Shown piece by piece: positions 12,566 to 24,865 of a stretch of 64,000 bases of DNA (position 1 is the first letter of the stretch; every line of letters begins with the position of its first letter). This DNA is from Chlorokybus atmophyticus (lineage: Eukaryota > Streptophyta > Chlorokybophyceae > Chlorokybales > Chlorokybaceae): assembly GCA_009103225.1 (NCBI GenBank), contig RHPI01001037.1:1676695-1740694 (forward strand). The letters run 5' to 3'. Under the pieces are notes generated by a model that did no database searches, had not been told where the DNA came from, and was given only the letters and a program-made list of their open reading frames with translations. The position numbers and the translations under genes were made by a program.

Positions 12566-15500
12566 ATGGCTGCGACAATGGAGGCTTACCGCCGCCCACG
12601 AGGTAGGGTTTGCGTGTAAACGCTAGCAGTGTCATCCGCAACAGGTCTGCCGTGCATGCTTGGGTCAACATCAGCGGGTAGCATACACCTAAAGAGTGTG
12701 ACTTGTCCTGCAATGTTTGTCTCTTCCTGGCATCATCGAACTGGTGCCAAAAGCTAAGTTCACAATGCAGCTGCACAAGCGGGTCTGGAAACGTGATTGC
12801 TGCCGGCAGATGGTTGCATGTAAGTATATGGCGGTTACATCGGTTGTGGTGTCGTGCTGGCAAGGGGGAGGAAGGGGGGAGTTAGAAGGGGGAGTTTGTT
12901 GGCTAAATCAACGGTGTGAGTAAGCTCATACATTGAGTGGTAGGCCCTGATTTCTGGCATATAATTGTTACAGCATTGCCGGACGAGCCTGCTGCCTTTC
13001 GACCTGTCACGGCTTATGCACAGCTGCGCGTGCATACCAACGGTACGCCTTCTTCAGCTTATGGGGGAACCCCGCGGGATGACACGCCCAGGGTTGGCAG
13101 CTTACAGAACGGCACGCCACACACCAGAATGTGAGCAACTGCAGACAACAGTTGCTTGTGTACTGATCTGGAATGGGGCGCGTTATGAGACAAACCTTGA
13201 CAGCGTGCGCCAGGTGGCACAACGCACATGTATGCGCGAAATTGACTAAAGCTGACTACTTGCCATGTTGCGCAGTGATGTGGGAGCTGTGCAGAATGTA
13301 ACTCCATTGAGCGTGATTCGTGAGCAGTTGAGAGAGGTTCCCAAACCAGCAGCGTCAACTGCGTCAGTTGCGACGGTGGGCAGTGGCGGTAGTCATGGTA
13401 GTGCTGAGGAGGACACAACAGTTTGCAACTCTACAGAACACAGAGGTCCTGGCATGCCACGCCCAGTACCCAAGAAGCTGGGTCAGTAAGGGCTTTCTAC
13501 CGCACTGCAGGTTGCCTCTTTGAAGATGGCAGGAACATTTGTCATGATAGTATGCTGTTTGTACCCATGTAATGTATTATCATGCTGTTTGCCGTATGGC
13601 ATTGAACTCACATGTCTCGCAGGGGGGCCAGCACGTCGTGTTGCAGTAACAACACCAAATTTGCCCAGCGATGAAGATCTGCTGGCGCGTATTGCACAAG
13701 AAGGTATGTTCACTGCGCTCACTACAGCAGTCTGCTTGATCTGTGAGTTGGGAACTTGGTTTGCCACTTTGCTGCGCTCTTTGCATACAGATAAAGCTCA
13801 AAGCAGGGCGCCATCCGGTGCCGAACAGCAACCCGAGCCAGCCGCACGCGCATCCACCACTGCCGAGGACGCCCATGCGAGTATGGCAGCTGTGCAAGTT
13901 GTTTCAAAGCCCAGAGCACACAATGGAGCGCTTATCGCACCATCTTCAGCAAATGCTCTTAGAGACGGGGCTGTTGCTGCCTTGCCACGAGATCAGCCTC
14001 CAGATAAGCCTGCCGTCGAGCCTTTCCGGCAAGACCCTGCTGAACGGGCTGTCCCAAGCAACTCGGTAGACGGAGCCTTTATGCAGAGTGGGAGTCAGCA
14101 ACAGAGCAAACAGAACGCGCGCTCCATACCAGCAGCTCCCACGCCTGTACAAAGCAAAGAGCCTTCAGAGTTGCAACAGCCCTTTCGTGGCGCTGAAGCG
14201 TCAGCAACGTCAGCTGCGTATTGCAAGCCTGCTGTAGCGCTGGCTGCAGGGCAAGAACAGTACCACGAAAAGGCCCCAAGACCTGCTGTTCAAGTGCAAC
14301 AACAGCAACAAGCATTGGCAGTAGCAAGGACAGCTGTGCCTGGGCGACAAGCGGACTCAATGGCGCCAGTCGCAAGTGAGCCTGCGCATACAGTACCCTC
14401 TTTCAACAATGCTGGTGGGGCGCAGAACACAGAGGCTGCTGACAAAGCACAACAGCACACCGAGACAAGGGCTGCAACCGCAGAAGGTGCGCATGCGCGA
14501 GAGGATGCGAGCACCATCTGGGTGAATGGCGTCAGGTACACGAAATTGGAGTGCGTTGGCAAGGGAGGCTCCAGCAAAGTTTTTAAGGTTTGTGATCAGG
14601 AGTTCATGATCAGTGACAGTGACACAGCTGCTGACAGGCTCTGACCTTATGCAGGTCATCGCTCCAAACCGCAAGATATATGCAGTCAAGCGCATCCGTC
14701 TCAATGGTCGGGATGGAGAGTCGGCAACTGGGTTTCTTGCAGAGATTGACAAGTTGCAGCAGTTCAAGGGGCATCACTACATCATTCAACTGATTGACTC
14801 GCAGGTAAGTGTAAAACATCTGTGCTTGCTGCTTAACTTGCTTTAACACAACAAACAGTGGTGTTTCTTTGCGCCAGGTGCTAACACAGGATGGGCTCAT
14901 CTACATGGTGCTCGAGTATGGTGAAACAGACCTGGCACGACAGCTGGCGGTGCGAGCAAGGGAAGGTCGTGTCAATGACAACAACTTTTTGAGATACTAC
15001 TGGCAGCAGATGCTGGAGGCAGTGGCCACAATACACAAGGGTCGTATTGTCCATCAAGACCTGAAACCTGCCAACTTCGTCCTGGCTGAAGGTGTCCTAA
15101 AGCTGATAGACTTTGGCATCGCCAACCGTATGGCCTCAGAGAACACCACAAGTGTCATGCAGGAGAGCCCAGTCGGCACGCTGAACTACATGGCACCAGA
15201 AGCTATCAGGTGCATGCAAAACACCAGTGTCATATGACGTACTTGTCATTATGCATGGCAGCACAACGCCGCGTTGCTGATGGATGTTCCTTTTGCAGTC
15301 GAGGGGCACCAGGCGTACGTGTTGGTCGAGCATCTGACGTTTGGTCACTGGGGTGCATATTGTACCAGATGACGTATGGTCACACGCCGTTCCATGCGCT
15401 GCCATACATCCCTAAGATGCATGCTATCCTTGACTCGCGACATGCCATTGCATATCCTCACATCCACAACCCTACACTTCTAGACACTCTGCGAAAGTGC

Positions 15501-15825
15501 CTAGAACGCGATCCCGCTCGCCGCATTAGCATTGAGGGACTTTTAGAGCACCCCTTCCTCAACCCGTATTGTGGGTTGTTGCCACCGCCATCAACCCAGG
15601 TACGTCAATGTGGGTCTCGCAAGGGATCTTGGAGGTTTTGTTGTTGCTGCCATGTTACTCTACTATGCATCATGTAGTTGCATCTGTGCCCGCAATTGCA
15701 AGGGCTAGTATGTGCGTGGTACGCTGCACTGATATCCTTGCATTCTGGCACAGGTTGCCCAGGACGAGAGGCCACCTGCATTAACACAGGAAGCCATGCC
15801 TGGTAGATCAGGCACAAACAGCTAA
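12566..15825 (+). CDS. MPS1/TTK-type spindle checkpoint kinase
   Basis: About ten exons. The ATG at 12566 opens a 12-residue first exon ending before GTAGGG. Exons at about 12975-13130, 13278-13486, 13622-13703 and 13790-14588 encode a long Ala/Gln/Ser-rich disordered N-terminus. The kinase domain starts with [21 protein letters not shown] (14521-14588). It continues with the lysine of IYAVKRIRL, the Glu of [62 protein letters not shown] and [18 protein letters not shown], finishing at TAA 15823-15825. The order and spacing match TTK/MPS1, which phosphorylates kinetochore proteins in the spindle assembly checkpoint. The Gln in HQDLKP replaces Arg, so this is a non-RD kinase, as TTK is (HSDLKP). 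A second small exon near 12700-12820 is likely but unplaced. Confidence 0.85.
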
Positions 15826-16570
15826 CCAATACTTGTGACTCTGGTCATTGTTTAGACACTGTATGTATGAATTAGCTAAGCTACATGCCACGTACTGACA
15901 CGAGTGCATCAGCGTGTGCATATGTGCATACACATGAAGCTCATGCACCTGCACGTGTTGCAGGATATGATTGCGATACTTTGACTTAATTCGTCAGCCT
16001 GTATTGTGCTTTTATAGTGTAGTGTGTTCTTAGCTGTCGTCAAGCATATCTTGCCTTTAACAACACGCCGATTGCTGCGCAATGCTCTTAGTAGGACCGC
16101 GAAATCACATCATAAGTTGATACAGTACGCATCTACGCATGGTGCTACTGGTAGCAGCATAAGATGACAATGACATGGTTTCAATTGTACAGTGAATGAA
16201 AGTTGAAGTAACCGCCCGGCGTGTTTTTGCTCTTTTTCTACAATCAAGGTTGTCTATAAAATGCAGGCTGTACCACAACACTTTTTGTTCGATGTATGCA
16301 ATTGTTCAGTTTGCGAGACATCGAGCATTTGGTGTTATGCAGTGCCGTGTTGTGTGGCTAGGCTCTAGTCGCTGCCAATCGCACCACCATTATATTTCGT
16401 AATGTTATACATTGTAATACTTGTTGGTTGTTCGTAGTTACGTGCTTTCTTGAGTACACTTGATTCATTATATTATTGCGAGATGTTTCTGCAGCGTGCA
16501 AAACAATAATAACAATTGACATTCGCTATTAATGAAATGACATTTACGACATGCATATCAATATCATAAA

Positions 16571-16613
16571 TGGTTTATGTTGTGTACCACAAGCTGGTAC
16601 ACACCATAAACCA
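16571..16613. repeat. 19-bp inverted repeat with 5-nt loop
   Basis: The arms 16571-16589 and 16595-16613 are reverse complements with one mismatch. The loop is CAAGC. A degenerate further copy (CATGTACCGCAAGCTGTTAC) follows immediately, suggesting a decayed repeat cluster. Confidence 0.85.
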
Positions 16614-17381
16614 TGTACCGCAAGCTGTTACACAACATAATGCTAGCTAGTGGAATTTCTTACATTGTACGAAAAAACTTAGTAGTTGGGTTTACAAGTG
16701 TTGAAGCATCATATTACAACAAAATTGATATTGACACCAACGACAGCGTCACAATTGTCTTATAAACCATTTACATTGTCAGTATGCATGTTACGCATAT
16801 TGTTACAGTGCATGCATTGCACTGCCAAGTGGTGCAATGTTTGTACTATATATCACATATGATATATACGCGGATGTGAGTTATAAGGAGTGTTGACGTC
16901 TTATTGATCATGCAACCCATTGGCTTTCTTGCGCAATACTCTTTTATGAAAACTCCATCACTTTTTGAAGTTGGCAATGGTACGTGGTAAGTTGTACATT
17001 GTGTGCATTATGCCGTATGCAAATACATTTACTTGCAATCGAATCTATGAATGTATCTTTAGATATGGGGTGATTTGACAACATACAAATCATGAGTGCC
17101 TAAATCCAAAGCTTTACAATTTATTTTTTATCACATCGTATTAGATAGCAAAAGGCAATGCCATTGCCGTGTCACGCACATCAGCTATGCATGATTAATA
17201 AACACCCTCATTGAGGGTCTTCACATAGATTAAAATAAACACAAACAAGCTAGCAAAGTTCAACTATTAAACGGTTTGTGCATCACAAAATTATTGATGC
17301 ATTTTTGCATAAATGCACCAACATGCAATGTCATGGCCAACATTAGCCATAATTGACTCCATCATTTCGTCTCATTACACA

Positions 17382-17423
17382 ATGATGGTGTCACAAAACA
17401 AGTATGTTTTGTGACACCATCAT
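17382..17423. repeat. Perfect 19-bp inverted repeat with 4-nt loop
   Basis: The left arm 17382-17400 (ATGATGGTGTCACAAAACA) pairs exactly with 17405-17423; the loop is AGTA. It is non-coding and sits in the AT-rich intergenic region. Confidence 0.9.
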
Positions 17424-18033
17424 CTCGACCAAGCACATCAAGGTAATCACTTTGCAATCGCTACCAACATGCTTACATTGAATTAGCACACTTTGGTTCA
17501 CTCCGCACTTGCAAAAGCGGATCCCGCGTATCCATTGGCATGGGCATGTAGTATGTGTGTGTACTGGGTGCTGTATCATACATGCTCAAAACGTGTTTGC
17601 ATGCGCACTCAGTTAGTCAACATGCCTATACAGTGTGTGAACACTTGCTGCCACTCTGTAATAGAGCGTGTGTGATTAGGCAGAGGTCCATCCTACTGCT
17701 TGACCTTATTAGTTTGTATATAATACGAAAGTCCCGTAGGCAAGAGGCTGTGCAACCTCTCGTCAAATAGTTGATCAAAGTAGTGTTTACTTCCTTACAT
17801 ATGAGTGATGATCGTCAAGTACTCACACCTGCGCCACGCTGCCTTCGCCCCGCACAACTTGTGACAGCATTTAATGACCGCATGCTGACATATGATGGAA
17901 GGCATGGTCGCATCTGAACATGTCGACAGCATGCGCGCTCAGCTAGTACATACGATAACGCAGGGGCGCAATGACTGTTACAGATTGTATCTAAGCAACG
18001 AAATTGGCACAAGAAAGAAACTATACATAGCGG

Positions 18034-19510
18034 TTAGTTCTTGGGGCCACTGGTCTGGCTTGGTCCGCATCTCTCAACCATGGTGTCATACAACTGCTTG
18101 CCATTCTGCAGAGCAACAACGCAACAACACCCAAAAGGATCCAATCAACCTTTGTGCGCAGTTGCAACTCTCTTGCATCATTACAGCACAGCATTGCATT
18201 GTACAGCCGCTTACCATGATGACTGGGAAGAAGTGTATTTGTCCTTCCGGCTTTGTTTGAGTCTCCTTGAAGTAGACCAACACAGGAAACCCAGGCCACC
18301 AGAACTCCCAGTTGGTAAAAGACTTATAACTGCATCAAAGCAAGGTAGATCCAAAATCAGCAGTGACCTGATCCTTCGGAAGAGATCCCAATGCATGTGT
18401 AGTACTGCCTTGTGTCAACACAATCAGCAACCACTTGTTCATGTACCTCCAACGGTTGTCACCACCAACAAAGGCATTCTCGGATGGGTCCTTATCCTCA
18501 CCAATGGACACTTTCTGCAAGAAGCAATGGCAAGCTGTGACTCAGGGCAAGGAGCAGCAGGAGCATGAATCAGCATGACATGATAGGCTGCTGTACACTG
18601 CCATTGCATGCGTACCAAGGTCTCAGCATCAAACTGGAACCGCACCCGGAATGTCTGCAACAGCGCCATATGTGTCAGGTTGCGCACCATGCTTGCACCT
18701 CGCTCATAGGCATGTTATGGCTTGCTTGACAGGTCAACACATGCAATGCCTGCTGAAACTTTTACTCCCCATGCAGAGTACCTGCACCGCCAGCAAAGCG
18801 CCCAGCAGAGCAAACGGTGCTGCAACCAAGTCTGCTTTGGCGGAGGCAAGCACAGCGCCAATGCCTGCAAGTGCGGTTACCAAGCATTAGCGCACGTGTA
18901 CTGCGTGCACACAACCCAGCATGATCGATCACTTTGCCTAGCAAAGAAGCTGCTAGCCGTAGGTCTGGCTCTATGACAACAACGTCCTTTGCCGTGGCCT
19001 GCTCAAATGCACACAACATAGCGTCAAGTCATCCTCAAGCAGTGTGCTGCGGGCTTGCTTACTCACTCCAACAGCTTCACATACGCTAAGACTCAACCAT
19101 GCACGTACACAGTGCAACACTCGCTCACAAGACAGCAGGTCTAGAAATGTCACTAACAATGAGCAATAGTACTGGCAAGTACGACTAGCATAGCGGCAAG
19201 CCAGCGTACCTTGCGAGCAACGACTTGAAGCACGTGTCCAGCACCGGTTTCTGCCATAGCAAGCAGAACATCAGCATGTTCAAGGTTGCAACTTTTTGCA
19301 TGGTCAATTCGTACAATGCAACGCCAACCCCAGCAAGCACATACTTGCGCCAAGCGCCTTGGAAGCCAGGGGCAGCCTGGCTCCTCCAGCAAACGAAGTG
19401 GACAGCGGCCTCAAGCCACGGCAACAGCCACGAGGCGTTGCTGAAGCAGCCACTGGAGCACGGAACACGCAAGGCGAGCCCAATCCCACTACCATCACCA
19501 TCGCCGCCAT
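18034..19510 (-). CDS. DUF3119 family plastid membrane protein
   Basis: The 3' exons are clear. The last exon 18105-18034 encodes NGKQLYDTMVERCG and ends at TAA. The exon before it, ending at 18215, encodes TNWEFWWPGFPVLVYFKE, ETQTKPEGQ and IHFFPVIM. Upstream exons give KVSIGEDKDPSENAFVGGDN, TFRVRFQFDAETL, LVAAPFALLGALLAVQ, GIGAVLASAKAD and VVVIEPDLRLAASLLGKV. Joined with consistent phases, these form the cyanobacterial and plastid DUF3119 pattern: a short hydrophobic hairpin, RVRF-F, the W--FWWPGFP turn, YFKE and IHF-P. The function is unknown; it is probably a thylakoid or envelope protein. A transit-peptide-like exon (from ATG 19510, rich in Ala, Pro and Arg) is the likely start. It does not join in phase to the exon near 18990, so at least one 5' exon is missing from this model. 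Confidence 0.75.
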
Positions 19511-19707
19511 CGCCGACGCCACCGCCGCTATCGCCCACGACGACAATGCCAATGCCAAGCATGCAACAATGTACCACGTTAGCTTCCAGCAACAACGGTA
19601 CTACCCAACGTTAGTTAAGGCTCCAGCTTCAAACAAAGATTTGGGTGGCATCACTCTGGCAATTATTGCATGCCGCGGCAGCGGCGGCGGTGTCGGCGGT
19701 GTGGGCG

Positions 19708-22700
19708 ATGGGGACGCCCGCAGGAGCAGGGGTCGGGTCTGGAGCGAGGAGGTCTGAGGGCTTTCTTCTCCAGCGAGGGGGCGGAGCTATCGTCGGTGCG
19801 GAGGTGGTGCCCCGAGGCGATGAAGTGTGGCGCCGCTTCCGGGCGGCGGGCTCACTCGGCGGCCATGTGCCCAGAGCTGAGGCTGAGGAGATGGCCGCCA
19901 GGCTGTCTGCACTTGAGCAGCAGGTTGATGTCTACTTATGTGTGTTATGGCATGGCAAGTAATGTTGCGTGCAGCAAGGCTTTGTTGGTGTTTCATTTCC
20001 ATGTTTTGGGACTGGCTTTGTGGCTGTGAACGTTGCTTTCATCCATCAGGCTGAGTGGCTAGAAGGAGAGAGGGAAACATTGATTGCAGAAGTGGAGCAG
20101 CAGGCTTACGCTTTGCAAGCTGCGGAGAATGCTGCTGCCGCTGCGCAAGTAAGATAGCAGCATGCAGCTTGAAACGCAATCCCCAATTCGTGTCCCCTCT
20201 ACAGGCAGCGTCTATGCACTGATTGCATGCGTCCAGCATTTCTCATGTTCATTAAACTGCAGTAGGCAATATTGCAAGCACTACCGGGTTATCAACGTTT
20301 GTCAATGCGCTTGTAGGCCGACAGCATGTTGTTGCGACTCTTGTAACCATCGTGTGTACTAGGATGCACTGGGTCAGGAGACGAAGCAGCATGAGCTGCG
20401 CGTTAAGACCATGGAGCAGGTAATGCGCTGATGCACCTGTTGTGTTTGGTTCGCACATTGAAGCTTGCGCGCATGTGCACGTTGCAATGGCATAGTGGAT
20501 GTTGAACTATCACCACATGCATTGAGTTGAGAGCATTGTCACAACAGCCATCACATTGGCATTTGTAAACGATGTGCATTGACAGGTGTTGGCGAGAGTC
20601 CAAGCAGAGCTTGAAACAGAGCGATTGGTGCGCCAGCAGGTGAGCGTTACTTGTGTGACTGACTACTTGCCACTGTGCAAGACGTGCCCATGCCCGCTCA
20701 CCCGTACAGAATTTATATCTCGGTTGAGCTGACGGAACAGCACCACGTGAGTGTGTCATACATGTCAATATTCCTGGCCTGATCATGTGCATGGTCATTT
20801 TGCGCATGCAGGCAGAGGCTGTTCAGAAACGAGCAGAGGCTGAGTTGCAGCAAGTAAGGTTGCAGGAGTCCGCCAAGCTGACGGCACTTCAAGAGGAGCT
20901 TGAAGCCGCACGCCTAGCCGCCCAGACTGAACAAGAAACAGCAGGTCAGGACTACGTGCACAGTGCTGAAGAGTGCTGTTCTGTGTCCTCTTGGGCAATA
21001 TTTTGGTGGGGTCGCACACATATTTGGTGTCTTGCAGAGCGGGAGAAGGATTTGCTCACGAGAAAGCTGAGGGGTGCACAGCAGGCTGCTACACATGCAG
21101 ATGAGTTGCGCAAAGAGGCAGAGGCCAGTGCAGCTGCATCAGTAAAGGCGGCAGAAGTTTCAGCGACAAAGGCTCGCAGTAAGGCAAGTGGCTGTCTGGA
21201 CATTTATCACAGGGTTGATCATGATCAGTTCTAGTCCGTGCTACATAGGCTTGTCGTGTGTGCCAACAAGACATGTCGCAGGGATATCGTTGGTCCTGAA
21301 TGATGTTGGTTGGGCCGTGGCTGCATAATTGCGTGGTGCACACTTTCCGTGTATGCTCTATCTGCACATTATCGTATAGCGCTAGAGCTATACTGCTACC
21401 GCTGATGTCCATTGCTGGTGGAGGTGCCATCTATGTTGCTTTTATCAACTCTTGATGACTGCTATTAGGCACGCAAGACTGAGAAGCGTGCACAAGAAAA
21501 GGATCGTGAAGCTCAGCAGCTGCTTGAATCCGCACAGCAGCGGGAACAGGCACGTTGCAGCCGCACTGAGTTAATGCTGTTGCTGTTGATCTTACTTTCC
21601 TTGCTGACACTAGATGCTGAGTGGGTCGCTATTCTTCGTTGCAGGAGGTAGAGGCGCGAGAAGGGGCTGTCAGACAACAGCAAGCCAAGTTGGACGAGGC
21701 TGTGAAGTCGTTCGAAGATGAGCGAAAGAGCCTTGAGATGCGGGAGGAACACTTGCAAAAGATTTCCAGTGAGGTATAGCTGGGAGGCATCCCTTCTGTT
21801 TGTGGCCCTGCTTGTCGTTGATGCTTACATCATGTGCGCAGAATCTAGAACGGTATGCTGAGAGTGGACACTTGGAAGAGGCGCTGAAAACGAGGCAGAC
21901 AGCGCTTGAACAGCAAGAGGCTGAAGTCCGGTCCAAGTTTGCAGAACTGGAGCAGCAGTTTGCAACTGTCTCGGAGGCAAAGACAGTGAGTACAGTGAAG
22001 ACAGATAGTTTTTTTTTTTGTTTTTACTTTACTGCAGCGTATGCAATTTTGACATGGCTCAAGCCTTGTGTGCAAGCATACGCGTGTATATCAAATATCT
22101 ATAGTCGTGCAGGAACAGAGTCTTGGTGAGTGCATGCTCACCGTTAATCAACTGTTTGTCAGGCACTTGAGCAACAGCGCGCAGAGATGGAAGTGGCACG
22201 TGACGCATTGTCTCAGCAAGTTGCAAAGTCAGACAAACAAGTTGAGGAGATACTGCACCAGCAGGACGTTTTGGAGAAGCAACAGGTGCTCAAAGCATGT
22301 TGAGCAGCCTGCATGAAGTTCAGGTGTAACGCTTTTGATGACAGACCGCTATGCAAGAGCTGCAAAGGGACATGGATGCGCGGGAAGCCGCGGCAGAACA
22401 AAAAGAAGCAGACTTGATTGCAAGAGAAAAGGCGCTGGCAAAAAAAGACGGACAGCTGTGCAAACGCGAGGCATTGCTGCAGAACTTGAAAATGGAGGAG
22501 GCGCAGGCAAATCGCAGGTTGGTTCATGTTTGGTTCCGTGTGCTTGTGGTTCTACCATGTGAACAAGCTGAGTATACTGTTTTTCATGATATGCGCAGAG
22601 TAAAGGAGGCTATGCGTCTAGAGACTGAGGTACAGCAGCGAGAGAGGCAGTTGCTGGCAGAACTGTTGAAACTTGAAAGCCAGCCTGATCCGATGGAAGA

Positions 22701-24126
22701 GGTTGCGAAGAGGGAGCAGGAGTTGATGGCTAGGATTGCTGACAGAGAAGCCAGTTTGCATGAACAGGCAGCATTTCTCGCGGAGAAGGAACGCAAATTA
22801 ATGACAGAGCTCCTTCAACTTGAAGGCAGTGTTGATACAGAGGAGGTTGCCAACAGCAAGAAGCGACGCAGAGTGGAGTCTCATCAAGATGCTCATTGCC
22901 CTCAAGGACAGCCACCCAGTCAGCCAGTCGATGCGTTGAGTACTCCAAGCAGGAGGAGAGCCTGGTGGTCTTTCCTTCACGGTCGCAGGTCAGCGCTTGA
23001 CTGCTCTGAGGTCATGTTCAGAGCCAAACTGTGCACTTGTGTAATGTTATGTTGTTGTGTTGTAGGGAACTGGCGATGGAGCAGCTGAGCACACCCCAGG
23101 AGGATGGGGATGAGCACATGCATGCTTTGCCGCCTATCGCAGAAGGTACCTCAGAGAGGTCAATGGCAGCTGATGAGCCCGGCACGCACGAGCAGAGCGC
23201 TGACAAAGGCACTAAGCGTGACGGGTCTCGCTATCAATTGCGCGAGAATGCCAAGCATCGGCAGACTTCTGCAGATGTATCATACGAAGCACCTGCTGCG
23301 AGTGATGCAGAGGAGCATCACACATCTGCAGAGGTGTGTGCTGCCCCTGAAGCGGATGAGCAAGTTGCCCCTGATGCACAAACAATGGAGCCCGCACGAG
23401 ATGAACACCAGGCCGATGCGCCGGCGAGCGCATCCGCCGTGTCTGTCACTGTGACAACAGTGGTCGACACAACAACCACTGCATGTCAAAGACCTGAGGA
23501 CTTGCACACGCAAGACATGCTGGTGGACTCGCTGCCGCCCCTGCCGACAGAACAGGAACTTGAGCTCGCTGACATTGCCGCAGGCATGGTTGAAGACGCC
23601 GCCGCCGAGACGCCTGCTGCAAGCACAGGCCAGCACTCTCCAGCAACGCCTACGGGACAGCTCCAGGCCATGGCAACCGGCTTCGCCTCCTCCGTCTTCT
23701 CCACCATCTTCAACCGGAGGTAGGTGGTGGGGTTTTTGGTCTTAAGCCACTGTTGTAGCATGCACAACAACAACAACAACAACAACAACAGCAGCATTCA
23801 CAGCAACCATAGCATGCCATGGCTGTTGGTTGATACCAAAACTTCACGCCAACACTCCTTGTGTGTGATGTTCTGTACACAGTCCCAACATTTTTCCTCC
23901 GTCCAAGCTCAACGACCAACCCGACACGCTGGACCTCCAGCAGCAGCCTTCGGCCTCTAACGATGCACAACCCGCAGCCACGGGTGACAGCCACTCCGAG
24001 CAGACAAGTCAGCGCAGCCAGAGGCGAAGTAGTAGGAAGGCCGAGCGGCAGGTGCAGTCGGTGCCGACGACGCCGGGCTCAAGCCGCTACAACCTAAGGC
24101 AAAAGCGGGGCTTATCTCACAAGTAG
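19708..24126 (+). CDS. Long coiled-coil protein, candidate CRWN/NMCP-like nuclear lamina protein
   Basis: About 15 exons. The first ATG in a good frame is 19708 (MGTPAGAGVGSG); the frame is open upstream, so an earlier start is possible. Residues from about 50 on form heptad-rich coiled coil spread over exons: AEEMAARLSALEQQ, AEWLEGERETLIAEVEQQ, VLARVQAELETERLVRQQ, the exons at about 20812-20943 and 21040-21183, NLERYAESGHLEEALKTR, then about 22351-22980 with REAAAEQKEADLIAREKAL. A basic patch KKRRR near 22858 could be a nuclear localisation signal. The tail (23065-23720 and about 23880-24126) is acidic and disordered, with two related motifs SRYQLRE and SRYNLRQKRG, the latter seven residues from the end. 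Plant CRWN/NMCP proteins combine a long coiled coil, an NLS and a tail RYNLR motif; that match is inference from motif recognition. Golgin or other coiled-coil identities remain possible. Confidence 0.6.
23765..23792 (+). repeat. (AAC)n microsatellite in intron
   Basis: About nine units of an AAC/ACA trinucleotide lie in the last intron of the coiled-coil gene. Confidence 0.85.
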
Positions 24127-24865
24127 TGGGGTAGAGGTGGGCTTGCTTGACTGACAGCCAGAAGCGGATGCTGCTATTGGACCTGTTGTGTATGTACCTT
24201 TATGTAGTTGTTGTCCAAGCGTTGGTGCTGTATGTGGTATGGTGGCAGCTGGTGTTGGCTTGCGTGTATGCTTGTCTCCCTTCATACACACGACAAACAT
24301 GTGTCCTTGCCTCTGTTGGTTTTACTGTCCATTGCAGACTCCTGCTTGCATTGTGACAACATTCAGAGTGACACTATGCTGCATGCCATGGACATGTCGC
24401 CTTGTGTTACTGGTGTTGCTTTCATGCAATCAACATTGCCTTCGTTAATGAGGCTATGGCGAGCAACCAGCGCATGCAGTGCATAACTGCATGCGCTCGT
24501 TGCTCGCTACAGCGACAGGCGCATGCGCATGAACACTTCAGCAAACAGGCAGAATGCGTAGCACAGGCAACCAGTAGAAAGACTCGACGCAGACAGAGGC
24601 CTTTTATGTACAATCATGTGGTAAGCTAAATTTAGATTAAAAGTTATTATCAATAATTTTATTATGGATGCAGCATGTCAGCATTGAAGCACACTTCAAT
24701 CAAGTGCCGACTGCAAGCCCCAATTTGTTCAAGAGCTGTGCTTTGATGGCCTGTGTGAGTACCACTTACATTAGGTCAAGCGTGTGGCGCGTGCCTTCAC
24801 TCAGTATGCACCTCCCTGGCCTTGGCGACGTTCCTGCCTCACTGCGCACTGAACGGGCGGCAGCC
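24127..24865. other. Tandem intergenic region
   Basis: About 740 bp between the coiled-coil gene and guanine deaminase, the only same-strand neighbours in the window. No coding motif is seen. The frame of the deaminase's first exon is open upstream to an ATG at 24804, so part of this may be coding or 5' untranslated. A self-complementary segment surrounds 24460-24510 (repeated GCATGCG and ATGCAGTGCATAACTGCAT). Confidence 0.5.

Larger units (their letters stand above)
15826..18033. other. AT-rich convergent intergenic region
   Basis: About 2.2 kb between the kinase and DUF3119 genes, clearly richer in A and T than the genes. No supported coding sequence is seen. It holds two strong hairpins (16571-16613 and 17382-17423). 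A minus-strand TGTAA at 17978-17982, about 50 bp after the DUF3119 stop, fits that gene's poly(A) signal. Confidence 0.6.

Noticed and set aside
17892-18568. Plus-strand frames of 120-175 codons opposite the DUF3119 gene
   Set aside because: The minus strand has phase-matched exons with strong family motifs; the plus frames cross those exons and introns alike.
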